Assembly: GCA_009667805.1 (NCBI GenBank)
Contig: RXON01001529.1
Location: 1-64,000, forward strand
Length of the DNA: 64,000 nt
From: Leptobrachium leishanense
Taxonomy: Eukaryota; Chordata; Amphibia; Anura; Megophryidae
Direction of reading: 5' to 3'
The position numbers and the translations under genes are program-made. Below the pieces are notes generated by a model, which worked only from the letters and a program-made list of their open reading frames with translations, did not search any database and was not told where the DNA came from. This document shows positions 23,485 through 36,797 of this stretch, in pieces (within the stretch, counting starts at the first letter, position 1; each line of letters starts with the position of its first letter).

Positions 23485-26400
23485 TAATGCAGCATATAAA
23501 TCCACACACTGCTGGGAAGCGCCTCTCTGCGGTATAATTAATGCAGCATATGAATCCACACACTGCTGGGAAGCGCCTCTCTGCAGTATAATTAATGCAG
23601 CATATAAATCCACACACTGCTGGGAAGCGCCTCTCTGCAGTATAATTAATGCAGCATATGAATCCACACACTGCTGGGAAGCGCCTCTCTGCGGTATAAT
23701 TAATGCAGCATATGAATCCACAGACTGCTGGGAAGCACATCTCTGCAGTATAATTAATACAGCATATGAATCCACACACTGCTGGGAAGCTCCTCTCTGC
23801 AGTATAATTAATGCAGCATATGGATCCACACACTGCTGGGAAGCTCCTCTCTGCGGTATAATTAATGCAGCATATGAATCCACACACTGCTGGGAAGAGC
23901 CTCTCTGCGGTATAATTAATGTGGCATATGAATCCACACACTGCTGGGAAGCGCCTCTCTGCGTTATAATTAATGCAGCATATGAATCCACACACTGCTG
24001 GGAAGCACCTCTCTGCAGTATAATTAATGTAGCATATGAATCCACACACTGCTGGGAAGCACCTCTCTACAGTATAATTAATGCAGCATATGAATCCACA
24101 CACTGCTGGGAAGCGCCTCTCTGCAGTATAATTAATGTAGCATATGAATCCACACACTGCTGGGAAGCACCTCTCTGCAGTATAATTAATGCAGCATATG
24201 AATCCACACACTGCTGGGAAGCGCCTCTCTGCGGTATAATTAATGCAGCATATGAATCCACACACTGCTGGGAAGCACCTCTCTACAGTATAATTAATGC
24301 AGCATATGAATCCACACACTGCTGGGAAGCGCCTCTCTGCAGTATAATTAATGTAGCATATGAATCCACACACTGCTGGGAAGCACCTCTCTGCAGTATA
24401 ATTAATGTAGCATATAAATCCACACACTGCTGGGAAGCGCCTCTCTGCGGTATAATTAATGCAGCATATGAATTCACACACTGCTGGGAAGAGCCTCTCT
24501 GCGGTATAATTAATGCAGCATATGAATCCACACACTGCGGGGCAGCACCTCTCTGCAGTATAATTAATGCAGCATATGAATCCACACACTGCGGGGCAGC
24601 GCCTCTCTGCAGTATACTTAATGCAGCATATGAATCCACACACTGCTGGGAAGCGCCTCTCTGCGGTATAATTAATGCAGCATATGAATCCACACACTGC
24701 TGGGAAGCGCATCTCTGCAGTATAATTAATGCAACATATGAATCCACACACTGCTGGGAAGCGCCTCTCTGCTGTATAATTAATGCAGCATATGAATCCA
24801 CACACTGCTGGGAAGCGCCTCTCTGCGGTATAATTAATGCAGCATATGAATCCACACACTGCTGGGAAGCGCCTCTCTGCGGTATAATTAATGCAGCATA
24901 TGAAACCACACACTGTTGGGAAGCGCCTCTCTGCGGTATAATTAATGCAACATATGAATCCACACACAGCTGGGAAGCGCCTCTCTGCGGTATAATTAAT
25001 ACAGCACATGAATCCACACACTGCTGGGAAGCGCCTCTCTGCAGTATAATTAATGCAGCATATGAATCCACACACTGCTGGGAAGCGCCTCTCTGCGGTA
25101 TAATTAATGCAACATATGAATCCACACACTGCTGGGAAGCGCCTCTCTGCTGTATAATTAATGCAACATATGAATCCACACACTGCTGGGAAGCGCCTCT
25201 CTGCAGTATAATCAATGCAACATATGAATCCACACACTGCTGGGAAGTGCCTCTCTGCAGTATAATTAATGCAGCATATGAATCCACACACTGCTGGGAA
25301 GCGCCTCTCTGCAGTATAATTAATGCAGCATATGAATCCACACACTGCTGGGAAGCGCCTCTCTGCAGTATAATTAATGCAGCATATGAATCCACACACT
25401 GCTGGGAAGCGCCTCTCTGCAGTATAATTAATGCAGCATATGAATCCACACACTGCTGGGAAGCACCTCTCTGCAGTATAATTAATGCAGCATATGAATC
25501 CACACACTGCTGGGAAGCGCCTCTCTGCAGTATAATTAATGCAGCATATGAATCCACACACTGCTGGGAAGCACCTCTCTGCAGTATAATTAATGCAGCA
25601 TATGAATCCACACACTGCTGGGAAGCACCTCTCTGCAGTATAATTAATGCAACATATGAATCCACACACTGCTGGGAAGCGCCTCTCTGCAGTATAATTA
25701 ATGCAACATATGAATCCACACACTGCTGGGAAGCGCCTCTCTGCGGTATAAATAATGCAACATATTAATCCACATACTGCTGGGAAGCGCCTCTCTGCAG
25801 TATAATTAATGCAACATATGAATCCACACACAGCTGGGAAATGCCTCTCTGCGGTATAAATAATGCAACATATTAATCCACATACTGCTGGGAAGCGCCT
25901 CTCTGCAGTATAATTAATGCAACATATGAATCCACACACTGCTGGGAAGCGCCTCTCTGCAGTATAATTAATGCAACATATGAATCCACACACTGCTGGG
26001 AAGCGCCTCTCTGCAGTATAATTAATGCAGCATATGAATCCACACACTGCTGGGAAGCGCCTCTCTGCAGTATAATTAATGCAGCATATGAATCCACACA
26101 CTGCTGGGAAGCACCTCTCTGCAGTATAATTAATGCAGCATATGAATCCACACACTGCGGGGAAGCACCTCTCTGCAGTATAATTAATGCAGCATATGAA
26201 TAAACACACTGCTGGGAAGCACCTCTCTGCAGTATAATTAATGCATCATATGAATCCACACACTGCTGGGAAGCGCCTCTCTGTGGTATAATTAATGCAA
26301 CATATGAATCCACACACTGCTGGGAAACGCCTCTCTGCAGTATAATTAATGCAGCATATGAATCCACACACTTCTGGGAAGGGCCTCTCTGCAGTATAAT

Positions 26401-29206
26401 TAATGCAGCATATGAATCCGCACACTGCTGGGAAGCGCCTCTCTGCAGTATAATTAATGCAGCATATGAATCCACACACTTCTGGGAAAGGCCTCTCTGC
26501 AGTATAATTAATGCAGCATATGAATCCGCACACTGCTGGGAAACGCCTCTCTGCAGTATAATTAATGCAGCATATGAATCCACACACTTCTGGGAAAGGC
26601 CTCTCTGCAGTATAATTAATGCAGCATATGAATCCTCACACTGCTGGGAAGCACCTCTCTGCAGTATAATTAATGCAGCATATGAATCCACACACTGCTG
26701 GGAAGCACTTCTCTGCAGTATAATTAATGCAACATATGAATCCACACACAGCTGGGAAGGGCCTCTCTGCGGTATAATTAATGCAACATATGAATCCACA
26801 CACTGCTGGGAAGCGCCTCTCTGCAGTATAATTAATGCAACATATGAATCCACACACTGCTGGGAAGCGCCTCTCTGCAGTATAATTAATGCAGCATATG
26901 AATCCACACACTGCTTGGGAAGCGCCTCTCTGCAGTATAATTAATGCAGCATATGAATCCACACACTGCTGGGAAGCACCTCTCTGCAGTATAATTAATG
27001 CAGCATATGAATCCACACACTGCTGGGAAGCGCCTCTCTGCAGTATAATTAATGCAGCATATGAATCCACACACTGCTGGGAAGCACCTCTCTGCAGTAT
27101 AATTAATGCAGCATATGAATCCACACACTGCTGGGAAGCGCCTCTCTGCGGTATAATTAATGCAGCATATGAATCCACAAACTGCTGGGAAGCTCCTCTC
27201 TGCAGTATAATTAATGCAGCATATGAATCCACACACTGCCGGGCAGCACCTATCTGCGGTATAATTAATGCAGCATATGAATCCACACACTGCCGGGCAG
27301 CTCCTCTCTGCGGTATAATTAATGCAGCATATGAATCCACACACTGCGGGGAAGCACCTCTCTGCGGTATAATTAATGCAGCAAATGAATCCACACACTG
27401 CTGGGAAGCACCTCTCTGCAGTATAATTAATGCAGCATATGAATAAACACACTGCTGGGAAGCACCTCTCTGCAGTATAATTAATGCATCATATGAATCC
27501 ACACACTGCTGGGAAGGGCCTCTCTGCAGTATAATTAATGCAGCATATGAATCCGCACACTGCTGGGAAGCGCCTCTCTGTGGTATAATTAATGCAACAT
27601 ATGAATCCACACACTGCTGGGAAACGCCTCTCTGCAGTATAATTAATGCAACATATGAATCCACACACTGCTGGGAAGCGCCTCTCTGCAGTTTAATTAA
27701 TGCAGCATTTGAATCCACTCACTGCTGGGAAGCGCCTCTCTGCAGTATAATTAATGCAGCATATGAATCCGCACACTGCTGGGAAGCGTCTCTCTGCAGT
27801 ATAATTAATGCAGCATATGAATCCACACACTGCTGGGAAGCGCCTCTATGTGGTATAATTAATGCAGCATATGAATCCACACACTGCTGGGAAGCGCCTC
27901 TCTGCAGTTTAATTAATGCAGCATATGAATCCACACACTGCAGGGAAGCTCCTCTCTGTGGTATAATTAATGCAGCATATGAATCCACACACTGCTGGGA
28001 AGCTCCTCTCTGCAGTATAATTAATGCAGCATATGAATCCACACACTGCAGGGAAGCGCCTCTCTGTGGTATAATTAATGCAGCATATGAATCCACACAC
28101 TGCTGGGAAGCGCCTCTCTGCGGTATAATTAATGCAGCATATGAATTCACACACTGCGGGGAAGCACCTCTCTGCAGTATTATTAATGCAGCATATGAAT
28201 CCACACACTGCTGGGAAGCGCCTCTCTGCAGTATAATTAATGCAGCATGGGAATCCACACACTGCTGGGAAGCGCCTCTCTGCAGTATAATTAATGCAGC
28301 ATATAAATCCACACACTGCTGGGAAGCGCCTCTCTGTGGTATAATTAATGCAGCCTATGAATCCACACACTGCTGGGAAGCACCTCTCTGCGGTATAATT
28401 AATGAAGCATATGAATCCACATACTGCAGGGAAGCACCTCTCTGCACGGTATAATTAATGCAGCATATGAATCCACACACTGCTGGGAAGCGCCTCTCTG
28501 CGGTATAATTAATGCAGCATATGAATCCACACACTGCTGGGAAGCGCCTCTCTGCAGTATAATTAATGCAGCATATGAATCCACACACTGCTGGGAAGCG
28601 CCTCTCTGCAGTATAATTAATGCAGCATATGAATCCACATACTGCAGGGAAGCACCTCTCTGCACGGCATAATTAATGCAGCATATGAATCCACACACTG
28701 CTGGGAAGCGCCTCTCTGCGGTATAATTAATGCAGCATATGAATCCACACACTGCTGGGAAGCGCCTCTCTGCAGTATAATTAATGCAGCATATGAATCC
28801 ACACACTGCTGGGAAGCGCCTCTCTGCGGTATAATTAATGCAGCATATGAATCCACACACTGCTGGGAAGCACCTCTCTGCAGTATAATTAATGCATCAT
28901 ATGAATCCGCACACTGCTGGGAAGCGCCTCTCTGCGGTATAATTAATGAAGCATATGAATCCACACACTGTTGGGAAGCGCCTCTCTGCAGTATAATTAA
29001 TGCAGCATATGAATCCACACACTGCTGGGAAGCGCCTCTCTGTGGTATAATTAATGCAGCATATGAATCCACACACTGCTGGGAAGCGCCTCTCTGTGGT
29101 ATAATTAATGCAGCATATGAATCCACACACTGCTGGGAAGCACCTCTACAGTATAATTAATGCAGCATATGAATCCACACTCTGCTGGGAAGCGCCTCTC
29201 TGCAGT
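23485..29206 (-). repeat. Satellite B, 54-bp tandem array (reverse orientation)
   Basis: About 106 copies of a 54-bp unit: aattaatgcagcatatgaat, ccacacactgctgggaagcg, cctctctgcagtat. Since 54 is 18 codons and the unit lacks stops in several frames, the array gives a 930-codon minus-strand reading (CGFICCINYTAERRFPAV repeated) and a 615-codon plus-strand one. These are artefacts of unit length. Local higher-order structure is visible, such as the cttctggga variant spaced about 108 bp at 26368, 26477 and 26586. Confidence 0.97.
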
Positions 29207-29209
29207 TTA

Positions 29210-29703
29210 GGCTGCTGTCAGACGAGGGTAGTGTTCACGTCCGTGATTGCGCTTAAAAGTACGTCCGTGATAGCATGACAGGAAGCCCATCGGAGCCCGT
29301 TACGTGAAGTACGTCCGCACTGAACTGCGGACGCACAACGGCCGCGGCCCACGGACGCAAGGCAGGCAAGAACATATAACCGCTAGAACGGACGCACAAA
29401 GTGCGCTGCGTCTGCAACGTCTGCATAGCTTTGTGTGTGAGTGATGGAACGTGGTCAGACGGACTGCATTTATACGCCCAGCATTTTTCACGGACAAAAT
29501 GATTTTGCTTTCTAATTTATTTTCCCTCCTACATCCGTCAAAATATACGTCAGTGAATAAACGGACTGTCTGGCCACTACTGTGTCTTCCGTACTGACGT
29601 ACGTCCGTGTGCACGGATGTACAGTCCGTAGAAATCACGCTTGTCTGACCCTAGCCTTAGGCGCAATCACGGACGTGAACACTACGCTCGTCTGACCCCA
29701 GCC
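29210..29703 (+). mobile_element. Harbinger-like element with nested terminal repeats
   Basis: Outer ends form a 43-bp inverted repeat: ggctgctgtcagacgagggt against its mirror, which ends ctcgtctgaccccagcc. Inside lies a second Harbinger-type end, tctgaccctagcc followed by TTA, at 29644-29659. The flanks are TTA (left) and TAA (right), so the target duplication is not clean. This is probably one MITE extended by, or inserted in, another. It sits exactly at the end of the first satellite B array. Confidence 0.7.
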
Positions 29704-29826
29704 TAAGTGTCCTTGGCAAGACACCAAACAGTACATACTCATCACCCAGGACATACTTGAAAACGAGAGAAATCTCAATGTATCCTTCCTGGTAAAATCC
29801 TTTCACAAAAAAACCCCAAAAAAAAA

Positions 29827-30562
29827 CTAGGGGGTTAACTCCAGAACTAACTCTATCCGACATCCAGATGTAAAACATCGGGACTTTGGATAGATTTTGA
29901 CTATTCAGCGTGCTGATCCTTAAGGCTGGGGTCAGACCAGCGCACTTTTAACGTGCGTTCTGGCGCACATAATCACGGCCGCACTAGCAGCAGATGACGG
30001 GCAATGACGGCCAATATACGATGTACGGCCGCACAAAAGTCCGGCCGTGTAACGCAAGTGGAATTTGAACGCATTTTTCTGAGAACGCTGAACCGCTAGT
30101 ACTGACGTACTGAGTGCGCAGCTGCGGCATAGCGGCGTGTTTGCGTGATTAGGAGATGTCAGACGCTGCTAATGTCCGGCCTACATAACGTCCAGACGCA
30201 AAAAGAGTTTTATTGATGATCCGTACAAAATCACGCCCGAAAAATGCGCGTCGTCTGACCGTTTTTGCGCATTCCGTGAAAAAATACGTCAATGCGTTCG
30301 GACGCACTTTTTCACGTTCGCGGGGAAAAATGCTTTCGTCTGACCCTAGCCTAAAAACTCAGTATGCTTAAATTTTTAACGGACGGAAGACTTACTCTGG
30401 ATATCCAGAGTAAGTCGTCCGTCCCTTTAACACCTAAGCATACTGAGTTTTAAGGATCAGCACGCTGGATAGCAAAAAAAATAAATAGTCAAAATCTATC
30501 CAAAGTCCCGATGTTTTACATGGGGACGTCGGATAGAGTTAGTTCTGGAGTTAACCCCCTAG
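29827..30562. repeat. Large palindrome with a MITE and a second hairpin in its loop
   Basis: Arms 29827-29923 and 30449-30562 are complementary over about 100 bp (ctagggggttaactccagaa; ggatcagcacgct and others). The loop contains the Harbinger MITE 29924-30351 and the perfect-looking hairpin 30354-30451. This is part of hairpin chain B. Confidence 0.85.
29924..30351 (+). mobile_element. PIF/Harbinger MITE inside the palindrome
   Basis: 428 bp, from ggctggggtcagaccagcgc to gtctgaccctagcc, flanked by TAA on both sides. It inserted into the loop region of the palindrome arms described for 29827-30562, so the palindrome is older. Confidence 0.88.
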
Positions 30563-30685
30563 TTGCCACCAATAGTGGAGATAGGGGGTTCATTTGAACC
30601 CCCTATCTCGATTCGTGGCAGCTAGGGGTTAATGTTTGGTACTGTTGGATCGGCCAGAGCATGGCCTTTCCAACCATACCAAACA
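30354..30685. repeat. Hairpin chain B: three consecutive inverted repeats
   Basis: (1) 30354-30451, outer stem AAAACTCAGTATGCTTA and inner palindrome ACTTACTCTGGATATCCAGA... of 26 bp. (2) 30551-30632, stem TTAACCCCCTAGTTGCCAC with an inner AGATAGGGGGTTC pair. (3) 30633-30685, stem TGTTTGGTA.TGTTGGA. Hairpins 2 and 3 are homologous, in opposite orientation, to the first two hairpins of the chain at 57945-58080. Confidence 0.88.
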
Positions 30686-31090
30686 TGACCATGTTACAAG
30701 TTAAAAAAATAATAATAAAAAAAAATTAATAAAAAAAAATTAAAAAATAAATAAATTTAAAAAAATATATAATTTTTTTTTGTTTTGCTAATGCAGCAAT
30801 ATTGTTCCCGTTTCAATTATAATGTAAACAATGATGCTGCACTAACAATTTTTGTATGGGTTGCATTTTATAAAAATCAGGTAATAATTTCCCCCCAATA
30901 AAATGTATGTAACAAGTCCCCCATCTCAAATTTTTTTAACAAGCGCAACTCAAAGAAAATATAACCGTAAATGCTCGCATGTTAAAATGTGAAAAAAAAC
31001 CTCTTTACACCTTGTAAATTATTGAAAATTCTAATTTTATTGTATTTTAAGTTATAATATAAAGACAGGATACATTTAACACAGATATAT
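30686..31090 (+). repeat. AT-rich repeat shared with 57560-57944 (opposite orientation)
   Basis: Poly-A/T stretches, then atgcagcaatattgttccc, gatgctgcactaac, and ctcgcatgttaaaatgtg. The same motifs occur in reverse complement at 57560-57840. Together with the two hairpins they define a repeat of about 540 bp. No protein is supported. Confidence 0.75.
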
Positions 31091-34000
31091 ACATTAATTA
31101 TACCGCAAAGAGGCAGTTCCCTGCAGTGTGTGTATTTATATGCTGCATTAATTATACTGCAGAGAGGTGCTTCCCAGCAGTGTGTGGATTCATATGCTGC
31201 ATTAATTATACAGCAGAGAGGTGCTTCCCAGCAGTGTGTGGATTCATATGCTGCATTAATTATACCGCAGAGAGGCGCATCCCAGCAGTGTGTGGATTCA
31301 TATGCTGCATTAATTATACTGCAGAGAGGCGCTTCCCAGCAGTGTGTGGATTCATATGCTGCATTAATTATACCACAGAGAGGCGCTTCCCGGCAGTGTG
31401 TGGATTTATATGCTGCATTAATTATACTGCAGAGAGGCGCTTCCCAGCAGTGTGCGGATTCATATGCTGCATTAATTATACCACAAAGAGGCGCTTCCAG
31501 CAGTGTGTGGATTCATATGCTGCATTAATTATACCGCAGAGAGGCGCTTCCAGCAGTGTGCGGATTCATATGCTGCATTAATTAATACCACAGAGAGGCG
31601 CTCCCAGCAGTGTGTGGATTCATATGCTGCATTAATTATACCGCATAGAGACGCTTCCCAGCAGTGTGTGGATTCATATGCTGCATTAATTATACTGCAG
31701 AGAGGTGCTTCCCAGCAGTGTGCGGATTCATATGCTGCATTAATTATACCACAGAGAGGCGCTTCCCAGCAGTGTGTGTGGATTCATATGCTGCATTAAT
31801 TATACCGCAGAGAGACGCTTCCAGCAGTGTGCGGATTCATATGCTGCATTAATTATACCACAGAGAGGCGCTTCCCAGCATGTGGCGGATTCATATGCTG
31901 CATTAATTATACCACAAAGAGGCGCTTCCCAGCAGTGTGTGGATTCATATGCTGCATTAATTATACCGCAGAGAGGCGCTTCCCAGCAGTGTGTGGATTT
32001 ATATGCTGCATTAATTATACCACAGAGAGGCGCTTCCCAGCAGTGTGTGGATTCATATGCTGCATTAATTATACTGCAGAGAGGCGCTTCCCAGCAGTGT
32101 GTGGATTCATATGCTGCATTAATTATACCACAGAGAGGCGCTTCCCGCAGTGTGTGGATTTTATGCTGCATTAATATATACTGCAGAGAGGCGCTTCCCA
32201 GCAGTGTGCGGATTCATATGCTGCATTAATTATACCACAAAGAGGCGCTTCCCAGCAGTGTGTGGATTCATATGCTGCATTAATTATACCGCAGAGAGGC
32301 GCTTCCCAGCAGTGTGTGCGATTCATATGCTGCATTAATTATACCAACAGAGAGGCGCTTCCCAGCAGTGTGTGGATTCATATGCTGCATTAATTATACC
32401 GCATAGAGACGCTTCCCAGCAGTGTGTGGATTCATATGCTGCATTAATTATACTGCAGAGAGGTGCTTCCCAGCAGTGTGCGGATTCATATGCTGCATTA
32501 ATTATACCACAGAGAGGCGCTTCCCAGCAGTGTGTGGATTCATATGCTGCATTAATTATACCGCAGAGAGACGCTTCCCAGCAGTGTGCGGATTCATATG
32601 CTGCATTAATTATACCACAGAGAGGCGCTTCCCAGCAGTGTGCGGATTCATATGCTGCATTAATTATACCACAAAGAGGCGCTTCCCAGCAGTGTGTGGA
32701 TTCATATGCTGCATTAATTATACCGCAGAGAGGCGCTTCCCAGCAGTGTGTGGATTTATATGCTGCATTAATTATACCCAGAGAGGCGCTTCCCAGCAGT
32801 GTGCGGATTCATATGCTGCATTAATTATACCACAGAGAGGCGCTTCCAGCAGTGTGTGGATTCATATGCTGCATTAATTATACCGCAGAGAGACGCTTCC
32901 AGCAGTGTGCGGATTCATATGCTGCATTAATTATACCACAGAGAGGCGCTTCCCAGCAGTGTGCGGATTCATATGCTGCATTAATTATACCACAGAAGAG
33001 GCGCTTCCCAGCAGTGTGTGGATTCATATGCTGCATTAATTATACGCAGAGAGGCGCTTCCCAGCAGTGTGTGGATTTATATGCTGCATTAATTATACAC
33101 AGAGAGGCGCTTCCCAGCAGTGTGCGGATTCATATGCTGCATTAATTATACCACAGAGAGGCAGTTCCCAGCAGTGTGCGGATTCATATGCTGCATTAAT
33201 TATACCACAGAGAGGCGCTTCCCAGCAGTGTGCGGATTCATATGCTGCATTAATTATACCACAAAGAGGCGCTTCCCAGCAGTGTGTGGATTCATATGCT
33301 GCATTAATTATACCGCAGAGAGGCGCTTCCCAGCAGTGTGCGGATTCATATGCTGCATTAATTATACCACAGAGAGGCAGTTCCCAGCAGTGTGCGGATT
33401 CATATGCTGCATTAATTATACCACAGAGAGGCGCTTCCCAGCAGTGTGTGGATTCATATGCTGCATTAATTATACCGCAGAGAGGCGCTTCCCCGCAATA
33501 TGCGGATTCATATGCTGCATTAATTATACCGCAGAGAGGTGCTTCCCCGCAGTGTGTGGATTCATATGCTGCATTAATTATACTGCAGAGAGGCGCTTCC
33601 CAGCAGTGTGTGGATTCATATGCTGCATTAATTATACCGCAGAGAGGTGCTTCCCTGCAGTGTGTGGATTCATATGCTGCATTAATTATACTGCAGAGAG
33701 GTGCTTCCCAGCAGTGCGTGGATTCATATGCTGCATTAATTATACTGCAGAGAGGCGCTTCCCAGCAGTGTGTGGATTCATATGCTGCATTAATTATACT
33801 GCAGAGAGGCGCTTCCAGCAGTGTGTGGATTCATATGCTGCATTAATTATACTGCAGAGAGGCGCTTCCCAGCAGTGTGTGGATTCATATGCTGCATTAA
33901 TAATACCGCAGAGAGGCGCTTCCCAGCAGTGTGTGGATTCATATGCTGCATTAATTATACTGCAGAGAGGCGCTCCCAGCAGTGTGTGGATTCATATGCT

Positions 34001-35123
34001 GCATTAATTATACTGCAGAGAGGTGCTTCCAGCAGTGTGTGGATTCATATGCTGCATTAATTATACTGCAGAGAGCGCTTCCCAGCAGTGTGTGGATTCA
34101 TATGCTGCATTAATTATACTGCAGAGAGGTGCTTCCCAGCAGTGTGTGGATTCATATGCTGCATTAATTATACTGCAGAGAGGCGCTTCCCAGCAGTGTG
34201 TGGATTCATATGTTGCATTAATTATACTGCAGAGAGGCGCTGCCCCGCAGTGTGCGGATTCATATGCTGCATTAATTATATTGCAGAGAGGTGCTTCCCT
34301 GCAGTGTGCGGATTCATATGCTGCATTAATTTTACTGCAGAGAGGCGCTTCCCAGTAGTGTGTGGATTCAGATGCTGCATTAGTTATACTGCAGAGAGGC
34401 GCTTCCCAGCAGTGTGTGGATTCATATGCTGCATTAATTATACCACAGAGAGGTGCTTCCCTGCAGTGTGTGGATTCATATGCTGCATTAATTATACTGC
34501 AGAGAGGCGCTTCCCAGCAGTGTGCGGATTCATATGCTGCATTAATTATACTGCAGAGAGGTGCTTCCCCGCAGTGTGTGGATTCATATGCTGCATTAAT
34601 TATACTGCAGAGAGGCGCTTCCCAGCAGTGTGTGGATTCATATGCTGTATTAATTATACTGCAGAGAGGCGCTTCCCAGCAGTGTGTGGATTCATAGGCT
34701 GCATTAATTATACCACAGAGAGGTGCTTCCCAGCAGTGTGTGGATTCACATGCTGCATTAATTATACTGCAGAGAGGCGCTTCCCAGCAGTGTATGGATT
34801 CATATGCTGCATTAATTATACTGCAGAGAGGCGCTTCCCAGCAGTGTGTGGATTCATATGCTGCATTAATTATACCGCAGAGAGGCGCTTCCCAGCAGTG
34901 TGTGGATTCATATGCTGCATTATTATACTGTGGAGAGGCGCTTCCCAGCAGTGTGTGGATTCATATGCTGCATTAATTATACCGCAGAGAGGCGCTTCCC
35001 AGCAGTGTGTGGATTCATATGCTGCATTATTATACTGTGGAGAGGCGCTTCCCAGCAGTGTGTGGATTCATATGCTGCATTAATTATACTGCAGAGAGGC
35101 GCTTCCCAGCAGTGTTTGGATTC
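31091..35123 (+). repeat. Satellite B, 54-bp tandem array (forward orientation)
   Basis: About 75 copies of the satellite B unit, inverted relative to 23485-29206. Many units between about 31490 and 33150 have one-base gains or losses (cttccagcag for cttcccagcag, cccgcag, ttaattaatacc). These break the 18-codon frame and cause the many short readings. Blocks repeat at higher order: the gcatagagacgc variant at about 31640 and 32400 is spaced near 14 units, and gaggcagttccc at 33157 and 33374 is spaced 4 units. The array is cut at its right end by the Harbinger transposon. Confidence 0.96.
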
Positions 35124-35360
35124 TAAGGCTAGGGTCAGACGAACGCATTTTTCGCCGCGAACGTGAAAAAGTGCGGTCGAACGAACGAACGTATTTTTTA
35201 ACGGAATGTGCGAAAGCGGTCATACGATGCGCATTTTCGGACGTTTTGTTTCACGGAGCTGGAAGAAGAGAGATATGATCAACCAAATCAATTGCAGAAT
35301 GAATCAAATAAAAGGGAAGGGGTATAAAAAGGCATTTTGGGAATGGTGGCATTTTCCAAG

Positions 35361-35656
35361 ATGGATGCAGTCCAAGTGTTTCTTTTTGCTGCACTGGGAT
35401 ACCTGTACCTGAAGAAGAAAAGACAACGGCGAACATGGGTCCATCCAATCAACACTGCCAGACACACGCATGGCCACTTTGTGACACTGTACAGGCCACT
35501 GCGAGAGAGGGACCCCGTGAAGTTCTTCAACTACCTGCGGATGTCCATCCACACCTTTGATGAACTGTTGATGAAGGTGCGTGAGCCGCTGACCAAGAGG
35601 GACACCAACATGAGGGCTGCCATACCACCGGAGGAGATGCTGGTCCTCACTTTGCG
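35361..35656 (+). CDS. Harbinger transposase, exon 1
   Basis: ATG at 35361 opens MDAVQVFLFAALGYLYLKKK, then WVHPINTARHTHGHFVTLYR and KFFNYLRMSIHTFDELLMKV, ending LVLTLR at a consensus donor (gcg|gtaagt). This is the usual N-terminal region of vertebrate Harbinger transposases (HARBI1-like), with the helix-rich segment ahead of the DDE domain. Exon 1 ends two bases into a codon, and exon 2 completes it as Arg. The start was preferred over an upstream GTG because it fits the family N-terminus. Confidence 0.85.
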
Positions 35657-35978
35657 GTAAGTACTATCAAACACCTGCATTCATGACATCGCTGCCAGTC
35701 ATCAGACATGTGCTCGGTGTGCAGAGGCTCTATTGTAGGTCAGTAGTTATATGCCCACACACACGCATGCATCACCTTGCAGAACACGTAACGAAAGAGT
35801 AATGACACTGACAACGATGTGAAACAAATAAAATATTTAGTCCCGAAATAATATGACAGAAGATAACAATAACATATTAAACACATATATTATTGCATGT
35901 CCAATGAAGGTAATAAAATAAAAATAGTAGAACAACATGAATAAACTGTGACAAACATAAACGAACAGACGATACACC

Positions 35979-36721
35979 TCACATGGTATGATACCGAGGA
36001 GCATCTGGGGCATGAGGACCATGCATATGGCTGCGGTGGTACTCTGGCTCCAGGGGTGGCCCAGCAACAGGGGACATGGGTGGGCGGGCAGGCAACGCCT
36101 GGCAGTGGTGGGAATAACCATGGGGGTATTGTGGCACGACACCGTGATATACAGGTGCCAGTTGTGGATGGGACAGTATCTCATGTATCAGGTCCAGGCT
36201 TTGGCGGCGATAATCCAGCTTCTGCGCTGGGGTCATTATGTTGAGCAGGGAGAGACATGAATTAAAAAAGGACATGTCCTCGGAATCAGCGACCATGCAG
36301 CGTGGATGTGTATGGTGCGCGTCCATGAATGCGACCAGGGCCTGCTCGACATCAGCTGATGGTGGCTTCTTCCTCCTGGGAGCCGTACTGGTGCTGTCTG
36401 TGGGTGCTGTACCCGGCACCTGTTGGGACTCCACATCCTCCACCTGGGACTCCGCACCACCCTGCTCGACCTCCACCTGGCAGCTGCCAGATCCTGCGGG
36501 CTGCAGGTCTTGCCCTTGTGAGCTAGAGGTGGATGGCCGGTCAATACTGCTCACAGTCTTGCGTGGCTCCTGGCTCTTCCTCAGGAAGGACAGTTGGTCT
36601 GCATACAAATAGCTGTGCCTCTTCTTTGCACCAGCTCCAGAGCGAGCAGCTTCAGCCTCCTTTTTCAGGACCCGGGTATGATTTTCCCTCACCGTGCGCC
36701 ATTTATTGATTGCTTCATGTG
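35979..36721 (-). CDS. Harbinger MADF/Myb-like protein, exon 2
   Basis: Acceptor ttttgcag, then HEAINKWRTVRENHTRVLKK, the end of the DNA-binding domain. Next are a basic stretch (GAGAKKRHSYLYADQLSFLR), a Ser/Gln-rich linker and a C-terminal DSEDMSFFNSCLSLLNIMTP segment resembling a BESS-type interaction motif. It stops at 35979. The exon lies wholly in the transposase intron (35657-36797), on the other strand. In Harbinger elements this protein helps carry the transposase to the nucleus and to the transposon ends. With exon 1 it encodes 308 residues; the frame is intact. Confidence 0.83.
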
Positions 36722-36797
36722 CTGCAAAACATGATGAGAGTGACATAAAGTTAGGTTTATACGATGTGATCATAACACAGCTTCTTTCATGTTCTAG

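Noticed and set aside
23417..29130. Long repeated ORFs (930, 615, 478, 360, 344 codons) on both strands
   Set aside because: All are readings of the 54-bp satellite B unit. Overlapping open frames on both strands, with no domain or start context, point to unit length rather than genes.
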